Positions 21,677 through 30,609 of a stretch of DNA of 64,000 nt are shown piece after piece. The notes below the pieces were generated by a model. That model saw only the letters and a list, made by a program, of their open reading frames with translations, was not told where the DNA came from and ran no database searches. Made by a program: the position numbers and the translations under genes. This DNA comes from Mycolicibacterium hodleri (GTDB lineage Bacteria; Actinomycetota; Actinomycetes; Mycobacteriales; Mycobacteriaceae), in contig NZ_JACKTL010000043.1 of NCBI RefSeq assembly GCF_025822245.1, forward strand, positions 1 through 64,000. Direction: 5' to 3'. Every line of letters begins with the position of its first letter. Position 1 is the first letter of the stretch.

Positions 21677-22978
21677 GTGAGCACCACCGAATCACTCCGT
21701 CTTACCTCCGCTGACGTCCTTGGCGTCTTTCCCGAGGAATCGGACCTCACCGAGACGGGTGAGCTCACCATCGGCGGCTGCAGTGTCAGCCAGCTGGCCG
21801 AGGAGTTCGGCACCCCCGCCTATGTCATCGACGAGCAGGGTCTGCGTCGCCAGATCCGACGTTTCGTCGACGGGTTGGCGAGCCGCTGGCCGCGTTCAAC
21901 GGTGCTGTTTGCGTCGAAGTCGCTTCCGGCAGTTGCCATGTACGCGATCGCTCAGTCCGAGGGACTCGGCGTCGACGTCGCCGGCGGCGGCGAGCTGATG
22001 ATGGCACTGGCAGCTGGTGTCGACCCAGCCCGCATCTACATGCACGGGAACGCCAAGTCCGACGCCGAGATCGACATGGCACTGCAGGCGGGAATCCGAT
22101 GCATCATCGTGGACAACCTGGACGAGCTCGCTCGACTGGAGACGCTGACCACGCGGCCGCAGGCAGTGATGATCCGGTTGACGCCGGGAATTTCCCCTCG
22201 GACTCACGCATCCCAGCTCACCGGTGGCTCTGACTCGAAGTTCGGGCTGCCCCGCGAACAGGTGGAATTGGCCGCGAAGCGCATCGCGATGCACCCGTTC
22301 CTGAGCCTGGACGGGATCCACGTTCACATCGGTTCCCAAGTGCTGGAGACCGAGCCGTTCGCCGACGCGGTGAAGACGGTTGCCGATTTTGGGCCCTTCG
22401 AGACCTACGACATCGGTGGCGGATTGGGTGTCCAGTACACCGAGGATGAGCCGGCGCCGAGTGTGGATCAGTACCTCGACGCCGTGGTGGACGCAGCACG
22501 CGCACATCTGCCGGCCGGGGCACGGTTGATCATCGAGCCAGGGCGTTCCCTGGTCGCTCGAGCTGGCGTCTCCCTATACCGCGTCAACGCGGTCAAGCGC
22601 ACCGGTAAGACGTTCGTAGCCGTGGATGGGGGAATGGCGGACAACTTGGACATCGCGCTGACGGGCCAGCGCTACCACGCCGTCGTCGCGACCGCGATGG
22701 ACCGCGTGCCAGACACGGTCTGCGACGTCGTCGGCCGCCAGTGTGAGTCTGGGGACCTGATGGTGGGTGGGGCCAAGTTGGTCGACCCGAAGGTCGGCGA
22801 CCTGGTCGTCATCCCCGTGACCGGGGCCTACAGCTACACGATGGCCAACCACTACAACGGCGCCCCGATTCCGCCGATCGTCTTCTGCGCGGACGGCAAG
22901 GCCTCGCTGGCCGCGCGTCGAGAGACCTACGAAGACATGTTGCAAACCCACCAACCGGCCTTCACCCGCCGGTGGTGA
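21677..22978 (+). CDS. LysA-type PLP-dependent decarboxylase
   Basis: The protein of about 433 residues is a fold-III PLP enzyme of the diaminopimelate/ornithine decarboxylase family. The PLP Lys lies in LFASKSLPA, and other landmarks are GLGVDVAGGGELMMALAAGV, LDGIHVHIGSQ, YDIGGGLGVQY, IIEPGRSLVA and TGAYSYTMANHYNG. The GTG at 21677 follows AGAAGGA. Relatives make lysine from meso-diaminopimelate. The setting here, in one transcript with an amino-acid ABC transporter and opposite PucR, suggests a catabolic or salvage role on a related amino acid. Housekeeping lysA is normally elsewhere, beside argS and thrA. Confidence 0.85.
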   Translation: MSTTESLRLTSADVLGVFPEESDLTETGELTIGGCSVSQLAEEFGTPAYVIDEQGLRRQIRRFVDGLASRWPRSTVLFASKSLPAVAMYAIAQSEGLGVDVAGGGELMMALAAGVDPARIYMHGNAKSDAEIDMALQAGIRCIIVDNLDELARLETLTTRPQAVMIRLTPGISPRTHASQLTGGSDSKFGLPREQVELAAKRIAMHPFLSLDGIHVHIGSQVLETEPFADAVKTVADFGPFETYDIGGGLGVQYTEDEPAPSVDQYLDAVVDAARAHLPAGARLIIEPGRSLVARAGVSLYRVNAVKRTGKTFVAVDGGMADNLDIALTGQRYHAVVATAMDRVPDTVCDVVGRQCESGDLMVGGAKLVDPKVGDLVVIPVTGAYSYTMANHYNGAPIPPIVFCADGKASLAARRETYEDMLQTHQPAFTRRW

Positions 22979-23036
22979 GGGTCCATCAGCTGGTCACACG
23001 TCCGAACCGCGAACCATCACATGAAGGAGACCGATC

Positions 23037-23981
23037 ATGACAACCACGAAGAGATTCCGCACCCGTGTTCTTGGCAGCACCGTGTTGATGGGTGCCGCGA
23101 CCGCGCTGGTTTTGTCGGGGTGCTCCGGTGGCGGATCGGGCTCTGCGACCAGCACAGATGCTAGTTCGAGCACGTCGGTCCACGTCGACGCCGCGGCGGC
23201 GGCGCTGTTGCCTGCGAAGTACAAGGAGTCGGGGATCAACGTCGCCGCCGACATGCCCAACCCGCCGATGGAGATGCTGGACGAGAACCAGAATCCGACC
23301 GGCTTCGACTACGACCTCGCCCAAGCGCTCGGTGGCAAGCTCGGGGTGAAGTTCACGTTCGTCCAGCAGACCTTCGACACCGCGGTGCCTTCGCTACAGG
23401 CAGGCAAGCACGACATCATCATGGCCGGCATGAACGACACGGTTGAGCGTGAGAAAGTGCTCGACTTCGTCGATTACTTTCACGCTGGGTTCGTGATCGT
23501 GGTGCAGAAGGGCAATCCGGAGAAGATCACCCGGATCCTCGATCTGTGCGGCAAGAACGTGGCGGTGCAGAAGGCCACGGTTCAAGGCGACCTCCTCGAG
23601 AGCTATGCCGACAAGTGCAAGGCAGAGGGCGCCGGACCGATCAATCTCGTGCAGCTTCCGACTGAGCTGGACGCCCAGACCGCCGTACGTTCGAACAAGG
23701 CGGTCGCCGACGTCGTCGACGCCTCGGTCGGAACCTATGCAGCGCAAACTGCCGGGGATGGTCAAACGTTCGAGCTCGTCAAGGACGTAGAGAACCCGGG
23801 TGGCTACAACCCCGTCTACACCGGAATCGGTCTGCTCAAGGGCAACGACGACTTGGCCAAAGCCCTCAACATGGCTCTGCAATCGGTGATGGACGACGGG
23901 ACCTACGCCAAGCTTCTGGACAAGTACAAGCTGTCGGACTTTGCGATCGACAAGGCCGGGATCAACCGTGCCTCGGAGTGA
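23037..23981 (+). CDS. amino-acid ABC transporter substrate-binding lipoprotein
   Basis: The 314-residue protein has a signal peptide with lipobox (VLMGATALVLSGC-like region, residues about 14-27) and the bacterial extracellular solute-binding family 3 core (NPTGFDYDLAQALGGKLGVK, GKHDIIMAGMNDTVEREKVL, KNVAVQKATVQGDLLESYAD). It is the extracellular receptor of the following permease and ATPase and is probably specific for polar or cationic amino acids. The gene follows the decarboxylase by 58 bases. An AAGGAG ribosome site precedes the ATG. Confidence 0.92.
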   Translation: MTTTKRFRTRVLGSTVLMGAATALVLSGCSGGGSGSATSTDASSSTSVHVDAAAAALLPAKYKESGINVAADMPNPPMEMLDENQNPTGFDYDLAQALGGKLGVKFTFVQQTFDTAVPSLQAGKHDIIMAGMNDTVEREKVLDFVDYFHAGFVIVVQKGNPEKITRILDLCGKNVAVQKATVQGDLLESYADKCKAEGAGPINLVQLPTELDAQTAVRSNKAVADVVDASVGTYAAQTAGDGQTFELVKDVENPGGYNPVYTGIGLLKGNDDLAKALNMALQSVMDDGTYAKLLDKYKLSDFAIDKAGINRASE

Positions 23982-24969
23982 CCTCACCGATCATGACGCC
24001 CCCGGAGGACGCCCGCCGACAGAGCTGAGCCCGGCGGGGGCGGCAGACGGTGAGTCCGACGACGACATCGTCGCCCTTCGGTTGCGACACACGTGGCGGT
24101 GGGTCGCGGCTGGTGTGTTGGGGCTCGGGTTCGTCTGGTTGGCGTCGTCGTTGTGGAACAACGAGAACGTCGACCATGGCACGATCGCCGACTTCATGTT
24201 CAGCACTCAGATCCTGCACGGCGCCGTGCTGACGATCGTCCTGACCTTTCTGGCGATGGTGCTGTCGACCATCCTGGGCGTCGTCTTGGCCCTCATGCGG
24301 CTCTCGAGCAACCCGGTGTTGAGTGGCTTGGCGTGGCTCTACATCTGGGTGTTCCGAGGAACCCCGCTGCTGGTGCAGATCGTCTTCTGGGGATACCTGG
24401 GCTTGTTGTACAAACAGATCAGCCTTGGCGTGCCGTTCACCGACTTCACGGTGTTCGCCGTCGACACGAACACCCTCATCCCCGCATTCGTTGCCGGCGT
24501 CATCGCGTTGACGACCAACCAGGCCGCATACTCTGCCGAAATCGTGCGGGCGGGAATGCTCTCCGTCGACCCGGGCCAGAAGGAGGCCGCTTACTCCCTG
24601 GGGATGACGCCGTTGTTCACCCTGCTCAAGGTCGAGCTTCCCCAGGCGATGCGAGTGATCATCCCGCCAATGGGCAACGAAACCATCTCCATGCTCAAGG
24701 ACACCGCGCTGCTGAGTTTGATTGCCGTACTCGAGCTCTACACCGTCGCTGAGCGCATCTCGGCACAGAACCTCCGCCAGGTCGAGTTATTGGTGGTGGT
24801 CAGTTGCTGGTATCTGGCGTTGACATCTGTGCTGTCGGTCCCGCAGTACTACCTCGAGCGGCACTTCGGCCGCGGGAGTCGCGTGCTCGGCCCGACGCCG
24901 ATTGGACGGGTCATGGCCCTCCTGCGCCGGGAGCCTCCGCCGCGGGTAACGGAGAAGGAGTCGCTATGA
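23968..24969 (+). CDS. amino-acid ABC transporter permease
   Basis: The membrane protein of about 333 residues has a hydrophilic N-tail and five to six helices. The HisM/GlnP-type motif is visible in FRGTPLLVQIVFWGYLGLLY and the EAA loop in SVDPGQKEAAYSLGMTPLFT. The GTG at 23968 overlaps the substrate-binding gene by 14 bases, so the two are translationally coupled. It forms the membrane channel for the imported amino acid. Confidence 0.92.
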   Translation: MPRSDLTDHDAPGGRPPTELSPAGAADGESDDDIVALRLRHTWRWVAAGVLGLGFVWLASSLWNNENVDHGTIADFMFSTQILHGAVLTIVLTFLAMVLSTILGVVLALMRLSSNPVLSGLAWLYIWVFRGTPLLVQIVFWGYLGLLYKQISLGVPFTDFTVFAVDTNTLIPAFVAGVIALTTNQAAYSAEIVRAGMLSVDPGQKEAAYSLGMTPLFTLLKVELPQAMRVIIPPMGNETISMLKDTALLSLIAVLELYTVAERISAQNLRQVELLVVVSCWYLALTSVLSVPQYYLERHFGRGSRVLGPTPIGRVMALLRREPPPRVTEKESL

Positions 24970-25763
24970 CCACCGTCGATGACGGCAGCATCCAGGCGGC
25001 CGCCCAACCGCTGCTCACTGCGCGGAGGGTGCGCAAGCGCTTCGGCAAGGTCGACGTTCTCAAGGGCATCACCCTCAGCGTGGCCAAGGGCGAGGTGATG
25101 TGCCTGCTCGGCCCCTCTGGATCAGGCAAGTCGACGTTCCTGCGCTGCATCAATCACCTCGAAACCATCGACGGTGGACGCATCAATTTCGACGGTGAGT
25201 TGATCGGCTACACCCAGCGAAAAGGCGCACTGCACGAGATGACCCCCCGAGAAGTCGCCCGGCAGCGGCGAGGAATCGGCATGGTGTTCCAGCGGTTCAA
25301 CCTGTTCCCTCACCTGACCGCGCTGGAGAACGTGACCGCAGCGCCCATTGGCATCCGCAAGATCCCGAAGACGAAGGCGGTCGCCGAAGCCCGGGAACTG
25401 CTCGACCAGGTAGGGCTGGCTGACTTCGCTCACGCGCACCCCGCGCAACTGTCCGGAGGCCAGCAGCAGCGCGTGGCGATCGCTCGGGCCCTGGCCATGG
25501 AGCCGAAGCTGATGCTGTTCGACGAACCGACCTCAGCGCTGGACCCCGAACTCGTGGGGGATGTGCTCGACGTCATGCAGAAATTGGCCAAGAGCGGGAT
25601 GACCATGGTGGTGGTGACCCACGAGATCGGGTTCGCCCGCGGTGTCGCCGACAGCATCGTCTTCATGGACGACGGTGTGGTGGTCGAGTCCGGTCCGCCG
25701 AGCGAGATTCTCCGGAGTCCACGCCATCAGCGCACCAAGGCATTCCTCGATAGCGTGATGTGA
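24966..25763 (+). CDS. amino-acid ABC transporter ATP-binding protein
   Basis: The ATPase of about 265 residues has Walker A (LGPSGSGKSTFL), signature (LSGGQQQRVAIARALA), Walker B (LMLFDEPTSALD) and switch His (VVVTHEIGFAR), matching GlnQ/HisP-type amino-acid importers. The ATG at 24966 follows GGAGAAGGAG and overlaps the permease stop. An in-frame start at 24804 would overlap the permease by 166 bases and has no support. It closes the transporter operon. Confidence 0.95.
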   Translation: MTTVDDGSIQAAAQPLLTARRVRKRFGKVDVLKGITLSVAKGEVMCLLGPSGSGKSTFLRCINHLETIDGGRINFDGELIGYTQRKGALHEMTPREVARQRRGIGMVFQRFNLFPHLTALENVTAAPIGIRKIPKTKAVAEARELLDQVGLADFAHAHPAQLSGGQQQRVAIARALAMEPKLMLFDEPTSALDPELVGDVLDVMQKLAKSGMTMVVVTHEIGFARGVADSIVFMDDGVVVESGPPSEILRSPRHQRTKAFLDSVM

Positions 25764-26236
25764 GGATCTGGACAGCAGACTGAGCTCCGACGTCGTTGGA
25801 CGGGCGGTTCAGTTCAAGGTCATGCGATGAGCTCCGTCGATGATCCTGTGTGAGTGTCGAATTGGCGCTGACGGTAGCCGTTGCGGGGGTTGGTGCACTC
25901 GGCGTACGCGGCCACTCGGCGCGGGGTGTGGGCACACGTGACCGCAGTTCGCCTGGCACAATGGTGATTTCGATGGCTTCCACGAGCTCGTGGTTCTTTC
26001 GCTCGAGTAGTTCACAATCCGTCCGGGCGTGGCCGTGGCGCCGCGCACGGCCCGCTACTGCTCGGCCACCATCGGCAAGAGACGGTTGTTTTAACAGGTT
26101 ATTTGCTTGTTGTACGGCGTTGCCGCCGAAGAAGTGCGTAACCTAGGTGAACCTGTGATGCCGCGGGCTTCGCCAAACCTCGCGTCATACCGGAACTACT
26201 TCCAGCGGTTCGTGGCCGATGTGGAGGAAAGGCGCA
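25764..26236. other. intergenic region before the GAF-EAL gene
   Basis: I see no supportable gene in this 470-base gap. An AT-richer stretch near 26085-26115 (GGTTGTTTTAACAGGTTATT) is the likely promoter area of the GAF-EAL gene. Short frames on both strands lack domain similarity. Confidence 0.4.
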
Positions 26237-27508
26237 ATGAATCGGCTGGTACGCGCATTGGCCACCTCGATGGATCCAGCGTCACTGATGGTTCGCGTCG
26301 CCGAGCAAGCGTGTGCGTTCATGGCCAATGCTGATGGTGCCGCCATCAACCTGCTTCGCGCTTCCGACAATGCCTATGTGACGGTTTCTGCCAGCGGCGT
26401 GCTGGCGCCCGCCTTGGGCTTCGTCATCTCGAAGGATCGCAGTGTGCAAGGCATTGCCGCGCGGGAGAAACAGCCGCTTCTCGTACACGATTCGTTGACA
26501 GACACCCGATTGTCACGGAGTGTCCGTGCGCTCAACACACAGTGGGGCACTCGATCGTGGGCGGTGATTCCGTTGATACACAACGCTGAAGCCATGGGTT
26601 CTCTGATGCTGGCCGCGACAGTCCCGGGTGCCTTTGCTGCAGCAGACATCGATCCGATGGTCGCAGTCAGTGACTTCGTTTCGGCGTTGATCGTCAGCCA
26701 GTCGGAGCTCTCGACGCTGCTGACCCACGCGATCATCGACGGCCAAGACCGTGCGGAGGAAGCCTTCACGGCTCGTTTCGTGGCATCGGTGATGGTGCCG
26801 GAGGCGGTCGAAACCGAGGGACACCAGGTTGGACTGGACGCGCTGCTCGCGCAACCCGACGTCCTTCGCGTGGCGTTCCAGCCAATCGTGCACCTGGTGA
26901 GTAACAGGACGGTCGCCTACGAAGGGTTGGCGCGCTTTCCAGCGTCATCGGACTTGACCCCGGCGCAATGGTTCAGTACGGCGCGCCGCCTTGGTCGAGG
27001 CCTCGACCTCGAATTTGCTGCGATGCGCGCCGTCTTGGCTGCCGCTCGCGGCATCCCGATCGATTGTCCGGTGGCGGTCAATCTGAGTCCGACCGCTGCA
27101 CTGGAAGGGTCGATTCAGGACTTCCTGCTCGCCCAAGACCGACGATTGATCATCGAAATCACCGAACACGAGCCCTTTCCCGCCGACCTCGCAGTGGGCC
27201 TGATGCGCCTGCGCGAGCATGGGATAGCCCTGGCAGTCGACGATGCCGGTGCCGGCTATGCCAGCTTCACTCAATTGCTGCGACTTCGTCCTGAGTTCAT
27301 CAAGATCGACGGTGAGCTGATTGCCGACATCGACAATGATCCAGCCAAGCGGGCGATAGCCACCGCGCTCACCTCGCTTGGTTCCGAGATGAACGCGACG
27401 ATGGTCGCGGAAGCTGTGGAGACGGCAGGCCAGCTCCAGGCCTTGATTGATCTCGGTATCGAGTACGGTCAGGGCTTTCACCTCGGCATGCCCAAAAGCC
27501 TGGAGTAG
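26237..27508 (+). CDS. GAF-EAL domain protein, c-di-GMP phosphodiesterase-like
   Basis: The protein of about 423 residues has an N-terminal GAF sensory domain (about residues 10-165: QACAFMANADGAAINLLRAS) and a C-terminal EAL domain (about 200-423). EAL landmarks are VAFQPIVHL, YEGLARF (EGL in place of EAL), VNLSP, IIEITEHE, VDDAGAGYASF, IKIDGELI and AEAVET. The metal- and glutamate-base positions look intact, so it may hydrolyse cyclic-di-GMP to pGpG under control of the GAF ligand. The ATG at 26237 follows GGAGG. No GGDEF domain is fused or encoded nearby. Confidence 0.88.
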   Translation: MNRLVRALATSMDPASLMVRVAEQACAFMANADGAAINLLRASDNAYVTVSASGVLAPALGFVISKDRSVQGIAAREKQPLLVHDSLTDTRLSRSVRALNTQWGTRSWAVIPLIHNAEAMGSLMLAATVPGAFAAADIDPMVAVSDFVSALIVSQSELSTLLTHAIIDGQDRAEEAFTARFVASVMVPEAVETEGHQVGLDALLAQPDVLRVAFQPIVHLVSNRTVAYEGLARFPASSDLTPAQWFSTARRLGRGLDLEFAAMRAVLAAARGIPIDCPVAVNLSPTAALEGSIQDFLLAQDRRLIIEITEHEPFPADLAVGLMRLREHGIALAVDDAGAGYASFTQLLRLRPEFIKIDGELIADIDNDPAKRAIATALTSLGSEMNATMVAEAVETAGQLQALIDLGIEYGQGFHLGMPKSLE

Positions 27509-27682
27509 CCATGGCATCGGAGACTGCGACGAGAAGGACACTTCCGGACGGGCGGCAGTCGAGGACGTCATTGGCGTCGGTCGGCCAACCGGTGAAACTC
27601 GGAGCGGGACTTCGTTTCTGGATGCGGCTGCCAACAGTCGTAGGGTTGGCATTACCGGCCACGGTGATGGTCGAATCGCCTC

Positions 27683-27706
27683 TCAGGTCAGGTCAGGTCA
27701 GGTCAG
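27683..27706. repeat. (TCAGG)n microsatellite
   Basis: Four perfect TCAGG units plus TCAG form a short tandem repeat 9 bases beyond the 3' end of the small secreted protein gene. Pentamer repeats of this kind are prone to slippage. Confidence 0.85.
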
Positions 27707-27714
27707 TAGCCACG

Positions 27715-28038
27715 TCACGGGCGGTATCCGGGGACGACCAAGGTGCCTGGATAATTGACGTAAGCCGACAAGCACGCCGGCTGGTTCCGGCAAGCGATGA
27801 TCGCCCCAGCATCCGGTGCCGCGCCGGCGATTTGGTTCCCTCGGGCGGGCAAATTGCAATTCACCACGTACGGATTGAGCGGGACCACCCCGTTGACACA
27901 GGTCGATCCCGACGCGACGGCGGCGGGCGGCGGTAGTGGGGCCATTGCCACCAGCACCGGAGCGAGGGCAACTGAGAGCGCAGTCGCCGCGATACCTGCC
28001 ATGGCCATGGACCGGGCTCTCGGACTCAAAACGTGCAT
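27715..28038 (-). CDS. small secreted protein
   Basis: The protein of about 107 residues starts at 28038, with GGGA upstream. A signal peptide (SMAMAGIAATALSVALAPVL) is followed by a mature Pro/Gly-rich domain with four cysteines (STCVNG, VVNCNL, IIACRN, PACLSA). It resembles mycobacterial exported proteins of unknown function. An ATG at 28053 is an alternative start. It is probably located in the cell envelope or released. Confidence 0.7.
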   Translation of the reverse strand: MHVLSPRARSMAMAGIAATALSVALAPVLVAMAPLPPPAAVASGSTCVNGVVPLNPYVVNCNLPARGNQIAGAAPDAGAIIACRNQPACLSAYVNYPGTLVVPGYRP

Positions 28039-28218
28039 GGTCAGTCCCAACATTGACAAGTGATCGTTCAAATTGACGTTACGCCCGCCTGCCCTCCGAT
28101 TTGGTGACGGAATCATGTCGCCGTCGACCGGCGTACCCGAGGGTGCATTCGAGGGAATGGGCGCGAGTCGACGCAGCGGGTCGGCGGTACGCCCGGACAC
28201 GGCAACTCGGAAGAGTGG

Positions 28219-28605
28219 CTATTGGACGACGAGCGTGCCGTGCATGCTGGCGTGGTACTTGCAGTGAAACTCGTAGGCGCCCGGTGTCATCGGCGCCGTC
28301 AACGTCGCGATGCCACCGCCCCCCGACACGCGTACGTCGAAGGCGTCGTTGCCATCTGACGCGAGGCTGTGGTTGGCCTGGTCGTCGTTGACCACGCTGA
28401 CCTGTTGGCCCGGCTTTACTGGGCCGCGCACCGCGTAGCCGAAGTTGGAGATCACGATGTCGGGGACAGAAGCATTCGTTGCAGGTGCGCTGGTGATGGC
28501 GATCGCGTTGCTCGACGGTGGCGAAGACTCGCCCGAGGAACTGCATCCGCCCAACAAGAATGTCGTGACAGCGGCTAGGACAGCTGTGGTTGCAGCGGCT
28601 CGCAT
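28219..28605 (-). CDS. cupredoxin-domain lipoprotein
   Basis: The 128-residue protein has a lipoprotein signal peptide (TAVLAAVTTFLLGGC) and a plastocyanin/azurin-type copper domain. The expected type-1 copper ligands are visible: a His in ANHSLA and the Cys, His and Met in FHCKYHASMHG. It should carry electrons or bind copper at the outer face of the membrane. The ATG at 28605 follows GAGAGG. It sits beside DUF2231 and VIT1-like genes in a metal-flavoured neighbourhood. Confidence 0.9.
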   Translation of the reverse strand: MRAAATTAVLAAVTTFLLGGCSSSGESSPPSSNAIAITSAPATNASVPDIVISNFGYAVRGPVKPGQQVSVVNDDQANHSLASDGNDAFDVRVSGGGGIATLTAPMTPGAYEFHCKYHASMHGTLVVQ

Positions 28606-28758
28606 GGGTACCGCCTCTCGGTCCAGGAGCGTGTTGCGCGATCGATGATCAGGCTCCTACGAGACTGCCTGGCTGGTTCGCGCCGCCGCACCACAACGGG
28701 CGATCGCGTCACACTCGCGTCACCACTGTCGTCGCAGTCGGCCGCGTTGAGGAGGGGC

Positions 28759-29235
28759 TCACTTGGGAGCCGACTCCGCAACCTTGTCACCCCAAGCAGA
28801 CCGGGCGCCGGAGTCGCCAATTCGGTACACCTGCACCGTCGTAGCAATGCTGGCGATGACCACGGCAGCGGCGATGGCCCAGGTGATGAGCGGCTTCAGG
28901 GGCTGTTCGCGCCGTTCGCGCACGTGGACGACCGCGAGAAGCACGGCGACCACCAAGAGGCCGATCGAGAAGTAGAGCATGGTGTCGCCCAACTCCGCGT
29001 GAGTGTGGAGAAGGTCGGTGGGATGGGTGCGGTGTTCGAGCCATTCTCCGGCGTCGGTGGTGAGCGGAGTCAGGATCGTGGTGACCGCGGCGAGGACGAG
29101 AACCAGCCAGGTGAGGTGGCCGCGGGCGCGCGGCCACAGGGCGCACACGATCGCGAGGATGGCAGTCAATGGAGCCAGTATCACGATGAAGTGAACGAGC
29201 AGGATGTGTGCGGGAAGACCTTGGAACGTGGACAA
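28759..29235 (-). CDS. DUF2231 membrane protein
   Basis: The 158-residue integral membrane protein has four predicted helices (LLVHFIVILAPLTAILAIVC, LTWLVLVLAAVTTILTPLTT, LYFSIGLLVVAVLLAVVHV, ITWAIAAAVVIASIATTVQV). It begins with the family motif FQGLPAHILLVHF. The TTG at 29235 is chosen because AAGAAGGG lies upstream. DUF2231 proteins are often near heme, copper or electron-transfer genes. The function is unknown. A truncated second copy lies at 29999-30106. Confidence 0.85.
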   Translation of the reverse strand: MSTFQGLPAHILLVHFIVILAPLTAILAIVCALWPRARGHLTWLVLVLAAVTTILTPLTTDAGEWLEHRTHPTDLLHTHAELGDTMLYFSIGLLVVAVLLAVVHVRERREQPLKPLITWAIAAAVVIASIATTVQVYRIGDSGARSAWGDKVAESAPK

Positions 29236-29273
29236 CGGGAACCCTTCTTTGGACTGCCCTCGTGGCGAGGCGG

Positions 29274-29987
29274 TCAGGTAATGGCGGCGCCGATGAGATG
29301 GCCAACGACGTAGGTGATGCTCAGGGCCAGTCCGCCGCCGATGACGTTTCGTGCGATCGCCCGTGCCTTCGGCGCCCCGCCAAGGGCGGCCGACGCCGCT
29401 CCGGTGACGACGAGGGCTACGAGCACGGCGGCGACGGTGACCGGAACTCGAATGACATTGGGCGGCAGAATGATCGCAATCAACGGCAGGAGCGCTCCGA
29501 CGGTGAAGGACAGCGCCGAGGAGACCACCGCCTACCAGGGGTTGGTCAGGTCGGTGGGATCGATGCCGAGTTCGACGTCGGCGTGGGCGGCGAAGGCATC
29601 GTGGTCGGTCAGTTCCTCGGCCACGGTGCGCGCAGTTGCCGTCGACAGACCCTTGGCCTCGTAGAGCGCCGCAAGCTCGTCGAGTTCGGCGGCGGGATGC
29701 TCACTCAGCTCGCTGCGTTCCTTGCTGAGCAGGGCCTGCTCCGTGTCGCGCTGAGTACTGACGGAAACATATTCTCCCAGCGCCATTGACACCGCACCTG
29801 CCACGAGCCCGGCGATTCCCGCGGTCAGAATCGGACCGCGCGACGCCGAGGCGGCGGCAACCCCGACGACGATGCCTGCCGTGGAGACGATCCCGTCGTT
29901 GGCGCCCAACACTCCGGCGCGGAGCCAATTCAGTTTGGAGGACACCGAACCTGCGTGCGGCTCGGCGGGATGCGTGGCAGTCAACAT
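29274..29987 (-). pseudogene. VIT1/CCC1 family transporter gene interrupted by an in-frame TAG
   Basis: The N-terminal 151 codons (29532-29987) carry the VIT1/CCC1 core: GVLGANDGIVSTAGIVVGVA, MALGEYVSVSTQRDTE and an ELDELAALYEAKGLS-type cytoplasmic insert. The frame then meets TAG at 29532-29534, right after the conserved TNPW. It continues unchanged with AVVSSALSFTVGALLPLIAI and two more helices to 29274. The complete frame would be about 237 residues, the normal family length. Family members move Fe2+ or Mn2+ across membranes. As read, the last two or three helices are lost. Confidence 0.88.
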
Positions 29988-29998
29988 GTCAGCCCACG

Positions 29999-30106
29999 TT
30001 AGACATCGACACCAGTGATCGCCAGCAAATGTAGCCTAGCCAAAGGGATCTCGGTGATTGGGTGCACCAATAGCGTTTGTGCGGGGAGCCCATCGAGGGT
30101 CGTCAC
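29999..30106 (-). pseudogene. N-terminal fragment of a second DUF2231 gene
   Basis: A GTG at 30106, preceded by AGGAG, opens TTLDGLPAQTLLVHPITEIP, closely matching the start of the DUF2231 protein at 29235. The similarity stops after the first 22 or so residues, and the frame ends at 29999. It is the 5' end of a truncated paralogue that kept its ribosome site. Confidence 0.65.
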
Positions 30107-30408
30107 GAACAATCTCCTTGTCGGGGTTGAGGAATTGCCGTGCGGCGACGCCGCCCGGCACAGTGGTCCGCGGCCCACCGCCTTGGCCATTGCCCCAAGG
30201 TCGAGCAACACTCCTGCGCGTCACCGCCCGGTCCTCCCACCGAATCCTGAGCCAGACGGCGGGAGCCAGAGTCGGCGAGACGAGGAGATCGGCCAGCGCC
30301 CACGAGGCAGCGCCGTCGCGGCGGGATCCGGAACGGAGCGCGTCCATGCTCTGATGCTGGCAGCCGATTCTTCGAGCCTTCGAAGAATCGCCATGGCACG
30401 CTCGCCGG
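30107..30408. other. intergenic region with an 11-bp inverted repeat
   Basis: No supportable gene is seen. A perfect inverted repeat (CGATTCTTCGA at 30365-30375, TCGAAGAATCG at 30380-30390, four-base spacer) lies 18 bases upstream of the response-regulator remnant. It would suit an operator or a hairpin. Confidence 0.5.
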
Positions 30409-30537
30409 GTGGCCTACACGACCGCGTTGACGACTCTGCTCATCGTCGACGACGATCGGGCATTGAGCGCGTTGCTCTCCGAGTTAGTCGCCGTCGAAGG
30501 CTACGAGGTGGACGCTGCCCATGACGCCAAGCAGTGA
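30409..30537 (+). pseudogene. response regulator N-terminal fragment
   Basis: The GTG at 30409 opens TTLLIVDDDRALSALLSELV and AVEGYEVDAAHDA, the start of a receiver domain with the acidic DDD cluster. It stops at TGA 30535-30537, before the phosphoacceptor Asp. The output domain is missing. It is the 5' remnant of a two-component response regulator. Confidence 0.75.
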
Positions 30538-30609
30538 CTTCATCGCGGGCCGTGCTCCGGCGGGCGGTCACCTCCTCAGTCGGCAAAGGGCACGCACGAA
30601 CATTCCGGG

